From positions 36,660,286 to 36,724,285 of the forward strand of contig NC_092859.1 of the NCBI RefSeq assembly GCF_032062135.1: DNA of 64,000 nt, in the 5' to 3' direction. The stretch is from Pyxicephalus adspersus. Lineage: Eukaryota > Chordata > Amphibia > Anura > Pyxicephalidae. Below the pieces are notes generated by a model. The model did not search any database, was not told the DNA's origin, and saw only the letters and a list, made by a program, of their open reading frames with translations. Below are positions 1 to 11,871 of the stretch, one piece after another. Made by a program: the position numbers and the translations under genes. How positions within the stretch are numbered: the stretch's first letter is position 1; the number at the start of each line of letters is the position of its first letter.

Positions 1-2899
1 AGTGTTTATGCAGCACAAGTAAGTTCCTGTACAGTGAAATATTCTGCATGAATCCTTTTCTAGACAGATGGAGAAAAGTGTATATTACATGGATTTGAGG
101 TCACACAACTACCAATTTTTCTAATTGATCACAGATCTTCATCAACAAATATTATTGTTTCTAATAATAATTGCTATTCATGGACAATCGTTCCATGATG
201 AAATCTATAACTGTTCTCAGGCTTAATAATGACACACAAAATAATACCTTAGGTTTTATGATCCTTTTTCCACTCACAGCCTCTTCTGACTTCTGCTTGG
301 TCTGGGGTGCTGGGCACCCTTTTGACAGGTACATGTAAAAAAGGACAAACTGGCAAGGGGAGTGTGCATGTTATGAATATAGATGAAAAAAACTAAAAGA
401 TTTAATTTCCAAAAACGCATTGGGGTCAATAGGAGAGGTGAAATGAATTTGGTTTGTAAGGGGGGAACTGAAGAACAAGACAAAAAAAAGGTCAACTGCT
501 TGAAGCTCATAAACAATTCTGGTGACTATTTCTTGGTTCATGATCTGACACTTTGATACTGCAATTTTGTGACACCTTCTGCTGGGACTGCACAACTCCT
601 GACAGGTAATCTATATGTGTAGCATATGCAGTGCAACCTTGGCATTTTTTCTGGAGAAGGTGAAGGCAATGTAGGAAATTACTTACACTGAGTGGACATA
701 ATTAGATCAGTTGGTCCTCTGAACTTTACCCTATGTGCTTTTTGATGTAGCCCATTACTCGGCTACTGCCAAAGTATTACAAACTACCACTACATAGAAG
801 CCCCAGTTGTGTTGGATGTAAGTATTACAAACAATGGACACATTTCTCTAATAAAAAGCTCCAAGAAATACAAGGAGCCATCAGGTAACTGAGCCCATCA
901 TATATTGAAGAACCAATTTTGGATTGACTGGCCTTGTGTTTCTCCAAGCTGTTTTTTGCCTGTGCTATCTGTGATTATAATTCTAAAGCTTTGTACAAAT
1001 ACTTAAAAACTGTTGCTTGAAACAGTAAGCATTCTGTTCTATGGGGTGGTAAAGTAGTCAGTCATTAGTGATCAGGCACAGTTAAATATTTTCACCCAAA
1101 ACGACCATAAACGATTGTCTTGAGCAATGAATATAGTATGTATGGAGACTTTATTTGACTGCACACTTTACAAAACAAAATGCAAATAGTAAATCATCTC
1201 TAACATTTTATAATAACTCCAAGGGTCACATTATTGCTGATCTGGTATATCCAAGCTTGTCATAAATAATGACATTTCAGATGGTTAGGAATAGCTTTTA
1301 CACAATCATTTTTAACTGAACTCATTTTTGATCTGACTCAAGTACTGAACTCCAGCAAATATGTATTTTAAAGGTTTAAAGAACATTAGTACATGGCAAA
1401 ACATTTACTTTTATTCTACAGCCCTGAAAAAGAGGAATACATGAAACCCCTGAAATGTGGTGGCTAATATATTCGAGAATGATTTAGTCATATCTGATCA
1501 ATCTAATAAACATTGGCACTCTGTCATTTGTGAAAATCAGAGTCTGTCCAAGGTCTCTTAGGAGTCAGTGGGTACTTGTGATTTAGGAACAGCCTATGTA
1601 CCATTTTTATGTTGCAAGCTCATCCATTTGTCCAATACAATATAAAAATCTAGACAGCTATAATATTGCACAGCACTTAATCTAAACCCAAATTGTCTGA
1701 TCAGTTTACAAATGTAAGGACTCTGCCATGTCCTCAAAAGGTGAGATTTCTCTTAAAATGAAGTAAACCTATAAGGTATATTTTAATTAAAAAAGTTACT
1801 TTTGATTAGAAAATGGAATGGATAAATAAAAAGAAAAGCCACACAACTTCTCCATAACCTTTTTATTTAGGATTGTTACAGTTTCTGTCCTGTGCCGTTA
1901 TTCCCCATTATAGGGTAGCCAACCTGTGTTGTCACAATGTCACAATGTTACACAGTCACGGTTCACTGTTGTCACCATTTAAAAAGAAAAATATATGATG
2001 CAAGGAGCCTAAGCTAACTAAATGTTTTCAGCCAAAGTAAAGATTTCCTTTAATAAAATTTCTCTTTAGTAAATGCTCATGACAAAGTTTTAAATTAAGA
2101 TTGCTACTTTACTTTTTTTTTTTAAGTTTATATACGATATATTGTTTTTCATGCTTTTTTTCATCCCCTTTAACCATGTGATTTGAGGTTTCATAACACC
2201 CCTTCTAGCTGTGATGTAAAACAGCTGTGTTTATTGTATTGTGAGCTAATGGAAAGAGGCAAGGGAAAAAAAATGTTATTTATTACTTATGCCTGTTGGG
2301 TGGGAGCGAGAGCATATGCGCTAAGATGCATTGTATTTATACGTTCTCACGTTCCAGAAAAGCAGATCAAATAAAAAGCAGCCATTAACCATCTAAGCTG
2401 CAGACAGAAAAAAAATGACCCAGAGCTCCCAAATAGATCCAGCGCATTTTCTGGAACTTTCTGTAGCAGTAAATAAATAGTAATGGGTCTTATGTCCCTT
2501 CCAGCATCGTACTAACTAAACGACTTGGTAGGGAAATCACCTTTGGTAATTGTGAGGTCAACACACAGGGCCCAATCCTTCATCTTCTTGCCAAATTCAA
2601 AGCGATATAAATATTACAACTCACTTTTAAACATGGAATTGCTCTGGCAATGTTGCCCTTTGCATTCACTAGCATAATGTCATAAAATATACAATGTAAG
2701 GTAACCATGCAGCAATGGTTGGGGGGGGATGCCCGGTCCACCAGTAAATGAGAGGTTAACTGTAGAGTGCCAATCCCATTATTGAGGGAATTTAGCACCT
2801 TGGACAGCTCTGTAAAAATCTTTATTGCTTTTCTGACCCAGTCGGCATGTTTTGCCTGTGTGATCCTCACCTCCTTCCTCTGATTGAAAGGCAATATAT

Positions 2900-3170
2900 T
2901 AGATTCTGAACACAAACACGCCTGAGGCTTGATCCCCTACCGGGAGTGCAGTGACACGGAGGGACTGTAATTTTCTGGTCACTCTATTCCGGGGCACCAA
3001 GCCAGGCGTTGCTGGTTAACTTTACAAAACTACGGCATGTTCCAGCCGGTCTGTTTCAGAAATAAAGGAGAACTCTGGCCCGTTTAAATATGTCTTTTGT
3101 TTGTGCGGGGCTCCACTTCAATTTATTTCTCTGCCACAAATCTTGCAAGTAGGTTAAAGTAAATGTAAAC
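2900..3170. other. Candidate conserved non-coding element inside EBF1 intron
   Basis: This block is clearly less AT-rich and more complex than its surroundings. It has no repeat signature and no ORF with recognisable content. It contains CG dinucleotides, uncommon in the flanks, and a TTTAAATATG-type AT box. Developmental transcription-factor genes such as EBF1 are known to carry many deeply conserved intronic enhancers; that this is one is inference from composition only. Confidence 0.3.
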
Positions 3171-3707
3171 CAAATCACTAAAATATCATACAAGCTTTAA
3201 CTTTAGGATCTATTAAAATAATACCTGGTGACTTTGCCAGTCAGTACAGAAGAGTAACTACATATTAAAAAGGAATTACTGTGCACTACAGAATTATTTT
3301 TTTATGCGGGCTGTGAATTTAAATTTATTTTAGTTGGTGCTCTGCTTTAAGCATTCTGTATTTCTGTAAAGTGGAACTCAAAGGCAAAAGTCAGTTTCAG
3401 TTACATGCCTTACAAATGCGCTAAACATGCATCCTCCATGTAAATCTTTCTGGCTTCTAACTGGGGGTGATAGGAAAACTTGGGTTTTCCTACCACCTGT
3501 CCCACCCAGCCTGTTATATATACTGATCTGCAGAAGCACATTCATCAGCTCTTTTCTGTTCATCCCTCTTGTCCAATGTTCTGGTGACAACCATTGTGCC
3601 GTAAAGCCACAACTAACATACAATGGTGATCCAACCTTTTGCAGTGTGACTTCTGCTATATAAAGGCCACCTACAGTATGACTTTAATGAGAAAATAACT
3701 TGTAAAA

Positions 3708-3710
<3 letters not shown>

Positions 3711-3757
<47 letters not shown>
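3711..3757. repeat. (AT)n microsatellite
   Basis: About 23 uninterrupted AT dinucleotides, followed directly by ordinary intronic sequence. Likely polymorphic in length. Confidence 0.97.
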
Positions 3758-3758
<1 letters not shown>

Positions 3759-4667
3759 CATCAATCCCTTTAAGTTTCAAGAACTTTCAAGTAAGTTTAA
3801 CTTACTGATTCCTCCCATCACTGCCAGCATGACTCTACCATGCTTCCCCAGGCTGGATAAATCACAATGATAATACCATAAAGCTATAGATCAAAAACAC
3901 ATAGCCTAAAAGGGACAATTCCCATTATGTTTCTGTAATGTTTCCATTATGTGTTGTTAATTAAAAAATAATTCAAACGAGCTCACGCATATTAGAAATT
4001 TATACGGCTGACTTTATGAGCCCACTAGCAAACTCAGGTTTACTTTGATGTTAGGTGAATGTTGTCCTTACACCAGTCACAAGATACAGATCAGATGAGT
4101 TCAGGTGTGTCTGAATGAAAGAGAACCTGTCTTGCACAATCACTGATCAAACTTAAAGTTGGATGGAAACCCTTTGTGAATGTGATTTGTATTTGATGCA
4201 AGTCATTTCCCAAATAACATGTTTTGCTGCTTATGAATTTAAATGCCACAATGGCTAATACTTATCCATACCAATCCAGGAGCTATAGTACACTCAGAGT
4301 AACTAACAAGTGGCACGTAAACAATTAGTTCAGCTGCATTCATTTATCTTTATATAGTAGCCTCAAATGTGGCCCCTCATGTTACCAAATTCATCTCATC
4401 AAGAACCTTATTGGTGGAATTAGGTAATATTTTAAGAAAATGTGCAAATGAAAAAATGATTAGGAAACAAGTTGGGCAGAAGGATTTGGTCACAGAAGAG
4501 TGACAGTGACTTTTAATGAAGGAATTGAGGAGTTGTGGTGACCTGTCTACTGACTGCATACAGACAGGCCAAAAGAGCCATAGCAGATTCATTTCTCTTT
4601 CTGTTGTTCGAAAAGAGTTAAATTTAGGCTTGGGTTGAAAGCAACTATAGCACCCAGCCCAAATGGT

Positions 4668-4681
4668 CCCCCCCCCCCCCC
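4668..4681. repeat. Poly-C homopolymer
   Basis: A run of 14 C within intron sequence. Length may be unreliable in the assembly. Confidence 0.9.
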
Positions 4682-6359
4682 ATTAAGAGGCCCCTCCCGC
4701 ATCTTCCAGACTGGTTCCCCTGGTATGCTAGGCAATTCATCTTCATATGGTGCAGAATTTTAAATTAAAGAAATGCTAATACGCATGTAAAAGCGTGTCA
4801 TCTGAGAGTTTGCGAGAGGTTTATGGTGACAGCAAAATGAATGCAATTAGATCTCAATTTTCTGATGAGAAACTGCAAGAAAATGAATAATAACAATTTT
4901 CTTTTTGGGGAAAGGCAGTCATTTCTTTCCTTCCAATCTTGCTAAACTTTTTTTTTTGATAACTTAAATCTCAGGCAATTTGCTTGTCCAGAACTTAAAG
5001 TGTCCTAAAGAAGAACTCTGATTTAAACAAACACTCTTCTACAGTAAAAAACAGTAACAGGGATGTTCAAAGATCTTTATAAAACCTATTAATGATTTTT
5101 TATCATTTTTTTATAAATCGAGAGAACTGCTTTTATGTGCTAATATGTATCATCACCTTCTATTGCCTTTCTAGCACCGTACAAATTATATGAACCAATG
5201 ATACTAATAGGAAATGATGATATATTTTCAGTGAGCACAAATTTTAATTTAATATTAAAGTGTTTTATTTAGAGTCATTTGAGATGTGACTTTCCTATTT
5301 CTAGATTTTTGATTGACTACATTTTTAGACTGATTTCAATACACACTGTAAATCAGATTCGGCCTGCTTTTTTTCTAGATTAGGGGGCATTTATCATCAT
5401 TTAACCCTTTACTTTCCCATCCTGCTTGTCCCTGCTTTTTTCATTTGATTTCAGTTTGTTTAATCATAAAGGCACATCATAAAATGTGTGAATTACCTAG
5501 GGTGGTAGGGTGGGTGATATTTGTATACCTCCAACCAAGAACCCTTGCAAGGTTTACATCAAGCCCTGGGGCTCTGGAGAGGAGTACAGGAAGCTAAGTA
5601 AAGCACCCTAATCATTCCTCCCACCAGTCATGATCTGCTGGCATGGAGATGCACAAAGACCTAATAATGATGGTTCAAATGTAAAATATAAACTGATAAA
5701 ACAACACAGGCAGTGCATTGCTTTTTTAATGAGTTGGCTGATCCATAAAATTGTGGTGTGAGAGAAAACTGTCAAGCACAGCTTGGGAGGTTAATTAAAA
5801 TATGGATGTCATATGTACATATTTAATTACAAACTTTGTAAAATTTGAACATGTGTTAATAGGAATAATTGGAATGATCTTTAAATAATTTATTTAAAGA
5901 CTAAAAATATTCACTCCTTTTAGGCATGACTCTTAGAATACACTTACACATTCACCATTGACAAGCATAAGCACAGGTACAGGATCAAACCTATGGGAAG
6001 GCAAAATAGGCTGTCCACAATAACAGGAAGAAATATAGGCTGTTCACTTGGCAAAGTGAATTATCACAATGCAATGGATGTGAAGTTCTGTTAACTTCAA
6101 CCAACCATGTATGAGGAAAATCCTGTCTTTTTTTAGATTTCTTTGTACGGTGATTTTTTTTTACGACTTTTGCTAAACTAAGTAACATATCTCTTGCAAC
6201 TGGACTACATTCCTTTAGTAAAATAAACCCCAAGCAGGGAATACTTATAATATGTTATTTGAAAAGGTAGCCATATGTTTTCAGGAACTTGTATGGAAAG
6301 CAAGTTCATTTTAATTTAAATCTGTAGATGAAAATAATTCTTTGCCTTTATTTTTGTAG

Positions 6360-6545
<186 letters not shown>

Positions 6546-6794
6546 TAATCCTGTTTAATAATAAAAAAATGATAATAATAATTGCTGGGGAAAAAAAGTG
6601 GAAAACAGTCTAAAATGGACAAATGCAGCCATTTGTTTTCAAATATAATCCCTCTAGTCTAATCTCTAAAGGCAATTTTTCCTGCTTTATCCTCCTTAAG
6701 GGTACAGCAGTACACAGGGGACTTGGTGAATGCATTTGCCTTAGTATATTGTATGTAGCAGGTGCACATAGGTCTAATGTATGTGTATTACTGT

Positions 6795-6905
6795 TGGTGG
6801 GATATAGACTGTAAACTAGTCAGGTACTGATGTAGATGAGTTTATGCTTGCTGTAAAGTGCTGTGAAATAAGTTGATGCCATATAAATGAATAAAATAAA
6901 ACAAT
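6795..6905 (+). repeat. SINE/L2-type 3' tail fragment
   Basis: The stretch reads from a GTAAACTAG-like segment through GCTGTGAAATAAGTTGATGCC to ATATAAATGAATAAAATAAAA. This resembles the 3' tail of the tRNA-derived SINE/L2 family that is also found, in opposite orientation and longer, at 39395-39775. It lies inside the intron at 6426-7407, which otherwise shows nothing beyond a short AT run near 7110-7123. Confidence 0.5.
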
Positions 6906-7407
6906 CCACCCTGCCACTTGAATTTATCATCTCTATGAATGGTAAATGTGACTTTAAATTGTAATTCAGTAATCCAGCTGATCTATTATGTTTTATTAGC
7001 ATGTAGCAAAACATTATGTGTTGTTTTTATCACAAGAATACAAATGTTATACCAACAGCAATGAATCACTTAATTAGGATTTCTCAAAGCAAACCTTCAT
7101 GCCAATATAAATATATATATATATTTCTGCTTAAAACTAAAAAATGAAAAAGAAGATGTGAAATTGCCCCTTTTTTGTAGTGTATGAGATTCAAATAGTC
7201 ATAGTAAGCTGCATGTGATCATTAGGAGATAAGCAATGTATGCCAGGAAATGTTAGCGGTATTGGGGTAGATTTGGAAAGCATTATGAGCTCTTCTCACT
7301 TGGTAGTACATTTGATGTTTATAGTGTGTGAGCCACTGATAACTGTCAGCCAACAGTTCACACTGAGAGTTTATTTCTATTTTACTATGAATGTCTTGAT
7401 TCAACAG

Positions 7408-7585
7408 GAAATTATATTGAAGAGGGCAGCTGATATCGCTGAAGCTCTTTATAGTGTACCAAGGAACCACAGCCAACTTCCTGCCCTCACCAACTCCTCT
7501 GTACACCCCAGCATGATGGGAGTCAACTCTTTTAGCGGGCAACTCGCTGTCAATGTTTCAGAGCCATCACAAGTCACCAATCAGG
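7408..7585 (+). CDS. EBF1: EBF1 internal exon (second helix 2 copy and start of the C-terminal region)
   Basis: The exon is 178 bases, enters in phase 0 after a CAG acceptor and leaves in phase 1 at CAG-G before GTAAGA. It encodes 59 residues. The first about 16 ([16 protein letters not shown]) are the second, ancestral helix 2 of the HLH dimerisation region. The rest is a Ser/Asn-rich linker containing [20 protein letters not shown]. The [17 protein letters not shown] block is typical of EBF1. The adjoining intron at 7586-7899 is only 314 bases. Reading on past the donor gives intron translation and a stop, so the longer open frame is not a separate gene. Confidence 0.97.
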
Positions 7586-7899
7586 GTAAGATGGAATGTC
7601 ACAGCACTATATACATAAACATACAGTACCTTAGAAGTGCTTTAAAATAACCTATTTCACTTAGAATACATAAACTGTAGGTACATAATGTATGTAATCA
7701 GCCTGCTAGGCAGAAGACAGCATCTCTCTAGTCTCTTCTGACCCAATGATCAGACTGTTGTGACAATGATCAATATTGTAATGTGAAGAAATATGTTTGA
7801 CTTCAGGTACACTGCAAACAGATTTTATGATTATTTCTACTAAGGTTTTTTATGTTCTAAAAAATTATTTCTGTTATTTTTTTTTGTGTCATTTCTCAG

Positions 7900-8079
7900 G
7901 CTTCACCCGTAACACAAGCAGCGTATCACCCCATAGCTACGCCCCCAGCACCACCCCCCAGCAGACCAACTACAGCTCCGTCACAACCAGCATGAATGGC
8001 TATGGAAACACAGCCATGTCCAATCTCGCTGGATCACCAAGCTTCCTCAACGGATCAGCTGCCAACTCACCCTATGCCA
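7900..8079 (+). CDS. EBF1: EBF1 internal exon (transactivation region)
   Basis: This 180-base exon is phase 1 in and phase 1 out. The split Gly codon joins 7585 to 7900 and gives [11 protein letters not shown]. The reading continues with a Thr/Gln/Asn/Ser-rich stretch containing TTPQQTNY and [10 protein letters not shown], and ends [11 protein letters not shown]. The acceptor is a long T-rich tract ending CTCAG and the donor is GTAAGT. This belongs to the low-complexity activation domain C-terminal to the HLH. The AMSNLAGSP reading without the extra Val-Pro residues seen in EBF3 supports EBF1. The following intron, 8080-8646, shows nothing else recognisable. Confidence 0.97.
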
Positions 8080-8646
8080 GTAAGTGTTCAGCCGTCATAG
8101 AGGGTGTGCAGAAATGTCAAGGGCTCAGTCACATCCAAATATTTACAGATTCACATATGCTGTATGGGATTTTGTTATATGATTATTAAAGACTTTTGAT
8201 CAATTGGACCACCTGTGAACTGCATCTGTTAGCTGAAAAAAGGGAGTGGAAAAGCTTTCAAAAAATATTTTTGAAGACAGGGCTTGCATGACAAATCCCT
8301 GGGGTTATAGGGTTCCTAGAGTACCTGTATTTTTTTTTTTATTGCAACTGTAGGTGTACCTGGGTGTACACATGTTGCATTTACTTATATCTGCCGGGAC
8401 CTAGATCTGATATTTGTTTGATCATTTTTTTGTGGAAGTTAGATTATCTAGTAATATTCACTAAAAATTGATAATTATGGTTAGAGTTTTATTAGTAATA
8501 ATAAAAAATCTGTAGTGGTTAAAATGTTTGCTATTGAACTTACAACTGAGGTAACAAGCTATAGTATATTATTTTGTATTGTGCATATTAGATTTGATGG
8601 TGGTTGGGATCCTCTATGCTGACCCCTCATATCATTTGTCTTGTAG

Positions 8647-8841
8647 TTGTTCCCTCTAGTCCCACAATGGCTTCATCCACCAGCCTTCCATCTAACTGTA
8701 GCAGTTCCTCCGGAATCTTCTCTTTCTCTCCAGCCAATATGGTGTCAGCCGTCAAACAAAAGAGCGCCTTTGCCCCTGTGGTCCGACCTCAGGCCTCCCC
8801 ACCTCCCACCTGTACCAGTTCCAATGGAACCAGCCTACAAG
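8647..8841 (+). CDS. EBF1: EBF1 internal exon (transactivation region, C-terminal part)
   Basis: The 195-base exon is phase 1 in and phase 1 out. It completes an Ile codon with 8079 and reads [20 protein letters not shown], then [20 protein letters not shown], then [10 protein letters not shown], ending GTSLQ plus one base. The acceptor is TTGTAG and the donor is AAG before GTAAGA. The [21 protein letters not shown] block is shared by all vertebrate EBFs, and [15 protein letters not shown] is the EBF1 version. Because the last base of this exon starts a codon, both the normal last exon at 11840 and the candidate alternative exon at 9608 can be joined without breaking the frame. Confidence 0.97.
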
Positions 8842-9607
8842 GTAAGAGGAAACTCTTTTTCCAGAGACATAATGTATTTCTTTCAGAGCACAGCTACAGG
8901 CAATATGGAGAATATTTATTATACCAGTCAGCCCTTTTGTGGTTTAATTCAGATAGCCAACCACCTGTAGATAATATTCAAACATTATGCAGACTTATTT
9001 AGTCAACCAGATCCTGAGAGTAGTGTTGGCCATTTTTGGATCCTTACCAGTTTGTTCTAAGAACCACCCACAACCACCAATTGAACTGAAACTCTCAGGA
9101 CAAGTCTGATGGTGATTGGTAGCTTGGGAAACGTTAGCTCTAGTTCTTAGTAAGAGTGCCTCCAAAATCGCACTTGTTTTATTGTTTTCTTTTTTTAACC
9201 AAGTGAAGGGTAGGGTAATCGCTGGTAATTCAGGTTTTTCTTGCCAACAGTACTTACACAAGGAAAAAACAAGGTGGTTTCCATGATGTCACACTTAACC
9301 AAACTCTACTAGTAAAGTTAGTCATCAGAAATTGAATGTAGCAGCAGAAAGGACTAAATTAAAGACTAAGAAATTCATTTTTGCACTAATGTCTGATTAG
9401 CATTTTAGTTGGTGGTAACAGTCGAGTGGTTGTGCAGTAACCAATAATAACAAGTCAATTTTCCTTCATTTTCTATCACTAGGACTACTTGGTTCCTATG
9501 TAACCAAAGCACTGAATTGGAAACATACATAGAGCACAAGCCCTTATGGTAGGGGTCGCCAGTATTTTCCCTGGTAACTAATTTGCCCTTTTGTCTTCCC
9601 TCATCAG

Positions 9608-9676
9608 ACCAGTCATTTGTGGACACTGGCAAGTTCCTCAGTACAGGCTCTCTGCAGGGCTTGGCCTTCTCCTGAA
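9608..9676 (+). CDS. EBF1: Candidate alternative exon giving a different EBF1 C-terminus
   Basis: Seen directly: a good pyrimidine-rich acceptor ending TCATCAG at 9607, then 69 bases, then GTATGT, a donor-like hexamer, at 9677. Joined to the last base of the upstream exon, the frame reads 22 residues, DQSFVDTGKF then LSTGSLQGLAFS, and stops at TGA 9673-9675. The length is a multiple of three and the phase is 1-1, so it behaves like a cassette exon. The stop lies one base before the donor, so splicing on to 11840 should not trigger nonsense-mediated decay. Used instead as a terminal exon, the AATAAA at 9981 could end the transcript. I cannot confirm from memory whether this exon is documented in other vertebrates; transcript support is unknown. 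Confidence 0.5.
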
Positions 9677-9980
9677 GTATGTGATCAATTCTTCCCATTT
9701 TCTGCTCCTGTCGTGTTTCTGTGTTCTGTCCTTGTCTATTTATCAGAGATGTTTATTATACATATACATCCACCAGGGTCTGACAGTTAAGCTGGGGCCT
9801 GCGTGAGCTAAGAGAAAACTGTGGTGTTTCCTATAGCAACTGATCAGATGGCAGGCATGTTTTATCCAGCATAGCAGGAAAATCCAGTTTTAGCCTAATT
9901 GATTTACATATTAACAAATATTATGCCACAATACAAATGCAGGCAGTTCAGAGTTAGTATGATGCTGTGTTGTGGGGTAC

Positions 9981-9986
9981 AATAAA
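9981..9986 (+). promoter_or_regulatory. Possible intronic poly(A) signal AATAAA
   Basis: A canonical hexamer about 300 bases beyond the candidate alternative exon at 9608-9676. If that exon is used as a terminal exon, this could be its polyadenylation signal. Hexamers occur often by chance in AT-rich DNA. Confidence 0.25.
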
Positions 9987-10703
9987 TTCATGCAAGAATG
10001 TTTGCTCCATTCAAAGAGTTAATTTCTCTTTAGGTAGGGAGGGAAGGGTTACAGTCTGTTATACCAAAAATCAAATTCATGAAAAAAAAAACTAGAAAAA
10101 ACAACAAATGGGAAAATTATCTCTAAAAAAATGACTTAATATTTGAAAAAAGTCATACATAAAAATGACACCCAGAAAATAATGAACTTAAAGTACAAGT
10201 AGTTAAATTTAAAACTAACCAGGACTAAAACATACAGAGATAGATCTTAAAACCTTAATACACCATCAGGCTTAAAGTAAAATGTTTTCATTGTAGTATA
10301 GAGGGGTTATAACTTTTGCCACGTTTTTATTGCTATGTCCCTGCTGGGGAGATTCCTTCCATTTTGTCCTACTGATCATTGTCTCCAGTGCATAAAGTAA
10401 GGAGAAAAACTTGTGTAAATCAAGGGAAGAAAAAAAACAACTCTTAAAAAGGGTTTAAATCATTCCACAGTCTATCCAATTTTTTGTTAACATTTTGACT
10501 TTGGATAAAGTAAATTTGAATTAGAGGCTGTTTTAGATATACTGTATTTGTATGGCACATGTGAGTGCAGGTCCCTAAAACAGCAAACTTTTTCTGGGCT
10601 AAAAAAATTATAGTGTTTCAGTATGTGTTTTATTGACAGTATGTTATTCCCAGACGGCATGTTTTATATTTATTGTTTTGTGTGTACAGGAAGCTATAGC
10701 ACT

Positions 10704-11037
10704 CCTAAGGCCTTGTACACACTGGCTGACTTCTATTTCTTATCCAAAGTCTAATCTGACCAGTGACCGATCATACGTGACTAATTTTAATTACAATCGG
10801 ACATGTTCATAAATATCAATTGAAAGAACACAGGTCATGTTGTATGGATAATTTATGATTAAATCTGTTTGGAATTCAGATTGATTTCTATCCAACAATC
10901 GGTCATTGATAAACCAGAATTTTGTACACATATGTATATTGTAAGGGACTTCCAAGCAACAACTGAATACAGTTGGGAAATGGATTGGATCAGCCCATAG
11001 AACATACAGTAATCTGCTTGTGTATACGAGGCCTAAG
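10704..11037. mobile_element. Short TIR element (MITE-like) in the last EBF1 intron
   Basis: The left end reads CCTAAGGCCTTGTACACAC and the right end, read on the opposite strand, is CCTTAGGCCTCGTATACACA, giving imperfect inverted ends of about 18 bases. The interior is AT-rich, with CAATCGGTCA- and CCGATCA-type motifs, and has no ORF of interest. A clear target duplication is not visible. Non-autonomous DNA element; superfamily undecided. Confidence 0.55.
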
Positions 11038-11839
11038 GAAGTGATTGACTTATTTGTTTGCTCTGAGCATGCTCTCAGTGCTTTTGACAAAGTGTTAGAT
11101 TATGGGGTGGTCAAACCCTTGATTTTGTGTGAATGGTTTATTGTCTTTCCTACTTGTATGTAAAAACTGATGGAAAGGAAACACTAGTATATTGTCTTTT
11201 CCCAAATAAAACAATGATTTTACTCCCTACTCCCTAACCCAGTTGTATATTCATTGTGCAAAGAAAAGTTTGCTGGGAATCAAACCCAGATTCCCAACTG
11301 CAAGCCCAGGGTGATACCCACACAGACATAATGCTTTCCCATTTAGCCATAATGTTTCCCCAATAACTTTCCATGATTTATTTGCAGAACACTAACAATA
11401 CACTGCAATACAAGTCAGATTTTATGCAGGCTGAAGGATTCACCATGTAGTCCATGGCCCTATAAGAAATGCTGGCTACTTTGTAGCAGGACTGCCCATC
11501 CTAGACTGGACTTGTCAACATTACACTATGCTTACCACTATGCATAACTGAGTCTTTTACTGCAGGCACATGCATAAAAACAAGGTGATAGATTTGGCAT
11601 TATTTCACCGCTTCTCAGTGTTTTGGGGAGAGGAAGTCTGCCGAGGTTCAGGAGACCAGGTGAGAACGTCTTGTTCTCCTTTCCCTAGAGGAAAGTAAGA
11701 TTCCCACCTTAACTCACAGAAGAAACGGCTTTGAGGTCCTCTTTGGCTAGCATGGATGAATGTTGTGATTTTTAGATTGTGTTTGTGTTAGATATTTTGC
11801 ATCTCGTTTGTGCTTATATTCTGTTATGTTTCGCTGCAG

Positions 11840-11871
11840 CTATCTCCGGGATGATTGCACCCCCCATGTGA
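11840..11871 (+). CDS. EBF1: EBF1 last coding exon
   Basis: After a GCTGCAG acceptor, CT completes an Ala codon with the final G of 8841. The reading is AISGMIAPPM and ends at TGA 11869-11871. This is the standard EBF1 C-terminus, with Ala where mammals have Val in the MIVPPM ending. Spliced from 8841, the protein closes with SLQAISGMIAPPM. The exon is too short to stand out as an ORF and is identified from frame and family knowledge. Confidence 0.95.

Larger units (their letters stand above)
1..6359 (+). other. EBF1: EBF1 intron (3' part of an intron upstream of the helix-2d exon)
   Basis: No coding exon is recognisable here. The next upstream EBF1 exon should encode the end of the IPT and first-helix region, and I could not find that reading in any frame, so it lies outside the window. 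The sequence is AT-rich, with a long AT microsatellite at 3711-3757 and a C homopolymer at 4668-4681. A less AT-rich, high-complexity block lies at 2900-3170. The intron ends with a normal acceptor (pyrimidine-rich stretch, then TAG) at 6359. Short ORFs on both strands are no longer than expected by chance. Confidence 0.75.
8842..11839 (+). other. EBF1: Last intron of EBF1
   Basis: The intron is 2998 bases, from a GTAAGA donor to a GCTGCAG acceptor. It contains an unannotated exon-like segment at 9608-9676, an AATAAA hexamer at 9981-9986 and a TIR element at 10704-11037. The remaining sequence is AT-rich and unremarkable. Confidence 0.85.

Noticed and set aside
1..6359. Upstream EBF1 exon within the first intron segment
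   Set aside because: No frame gives the expected conserved sequence before the helix-2d exon next to a donor site.
7240..7650. 136-residue open frame
   Set aside because: It is the EBF1 exon 7408-7585 with intron read-through on both sides, not a separate gene.
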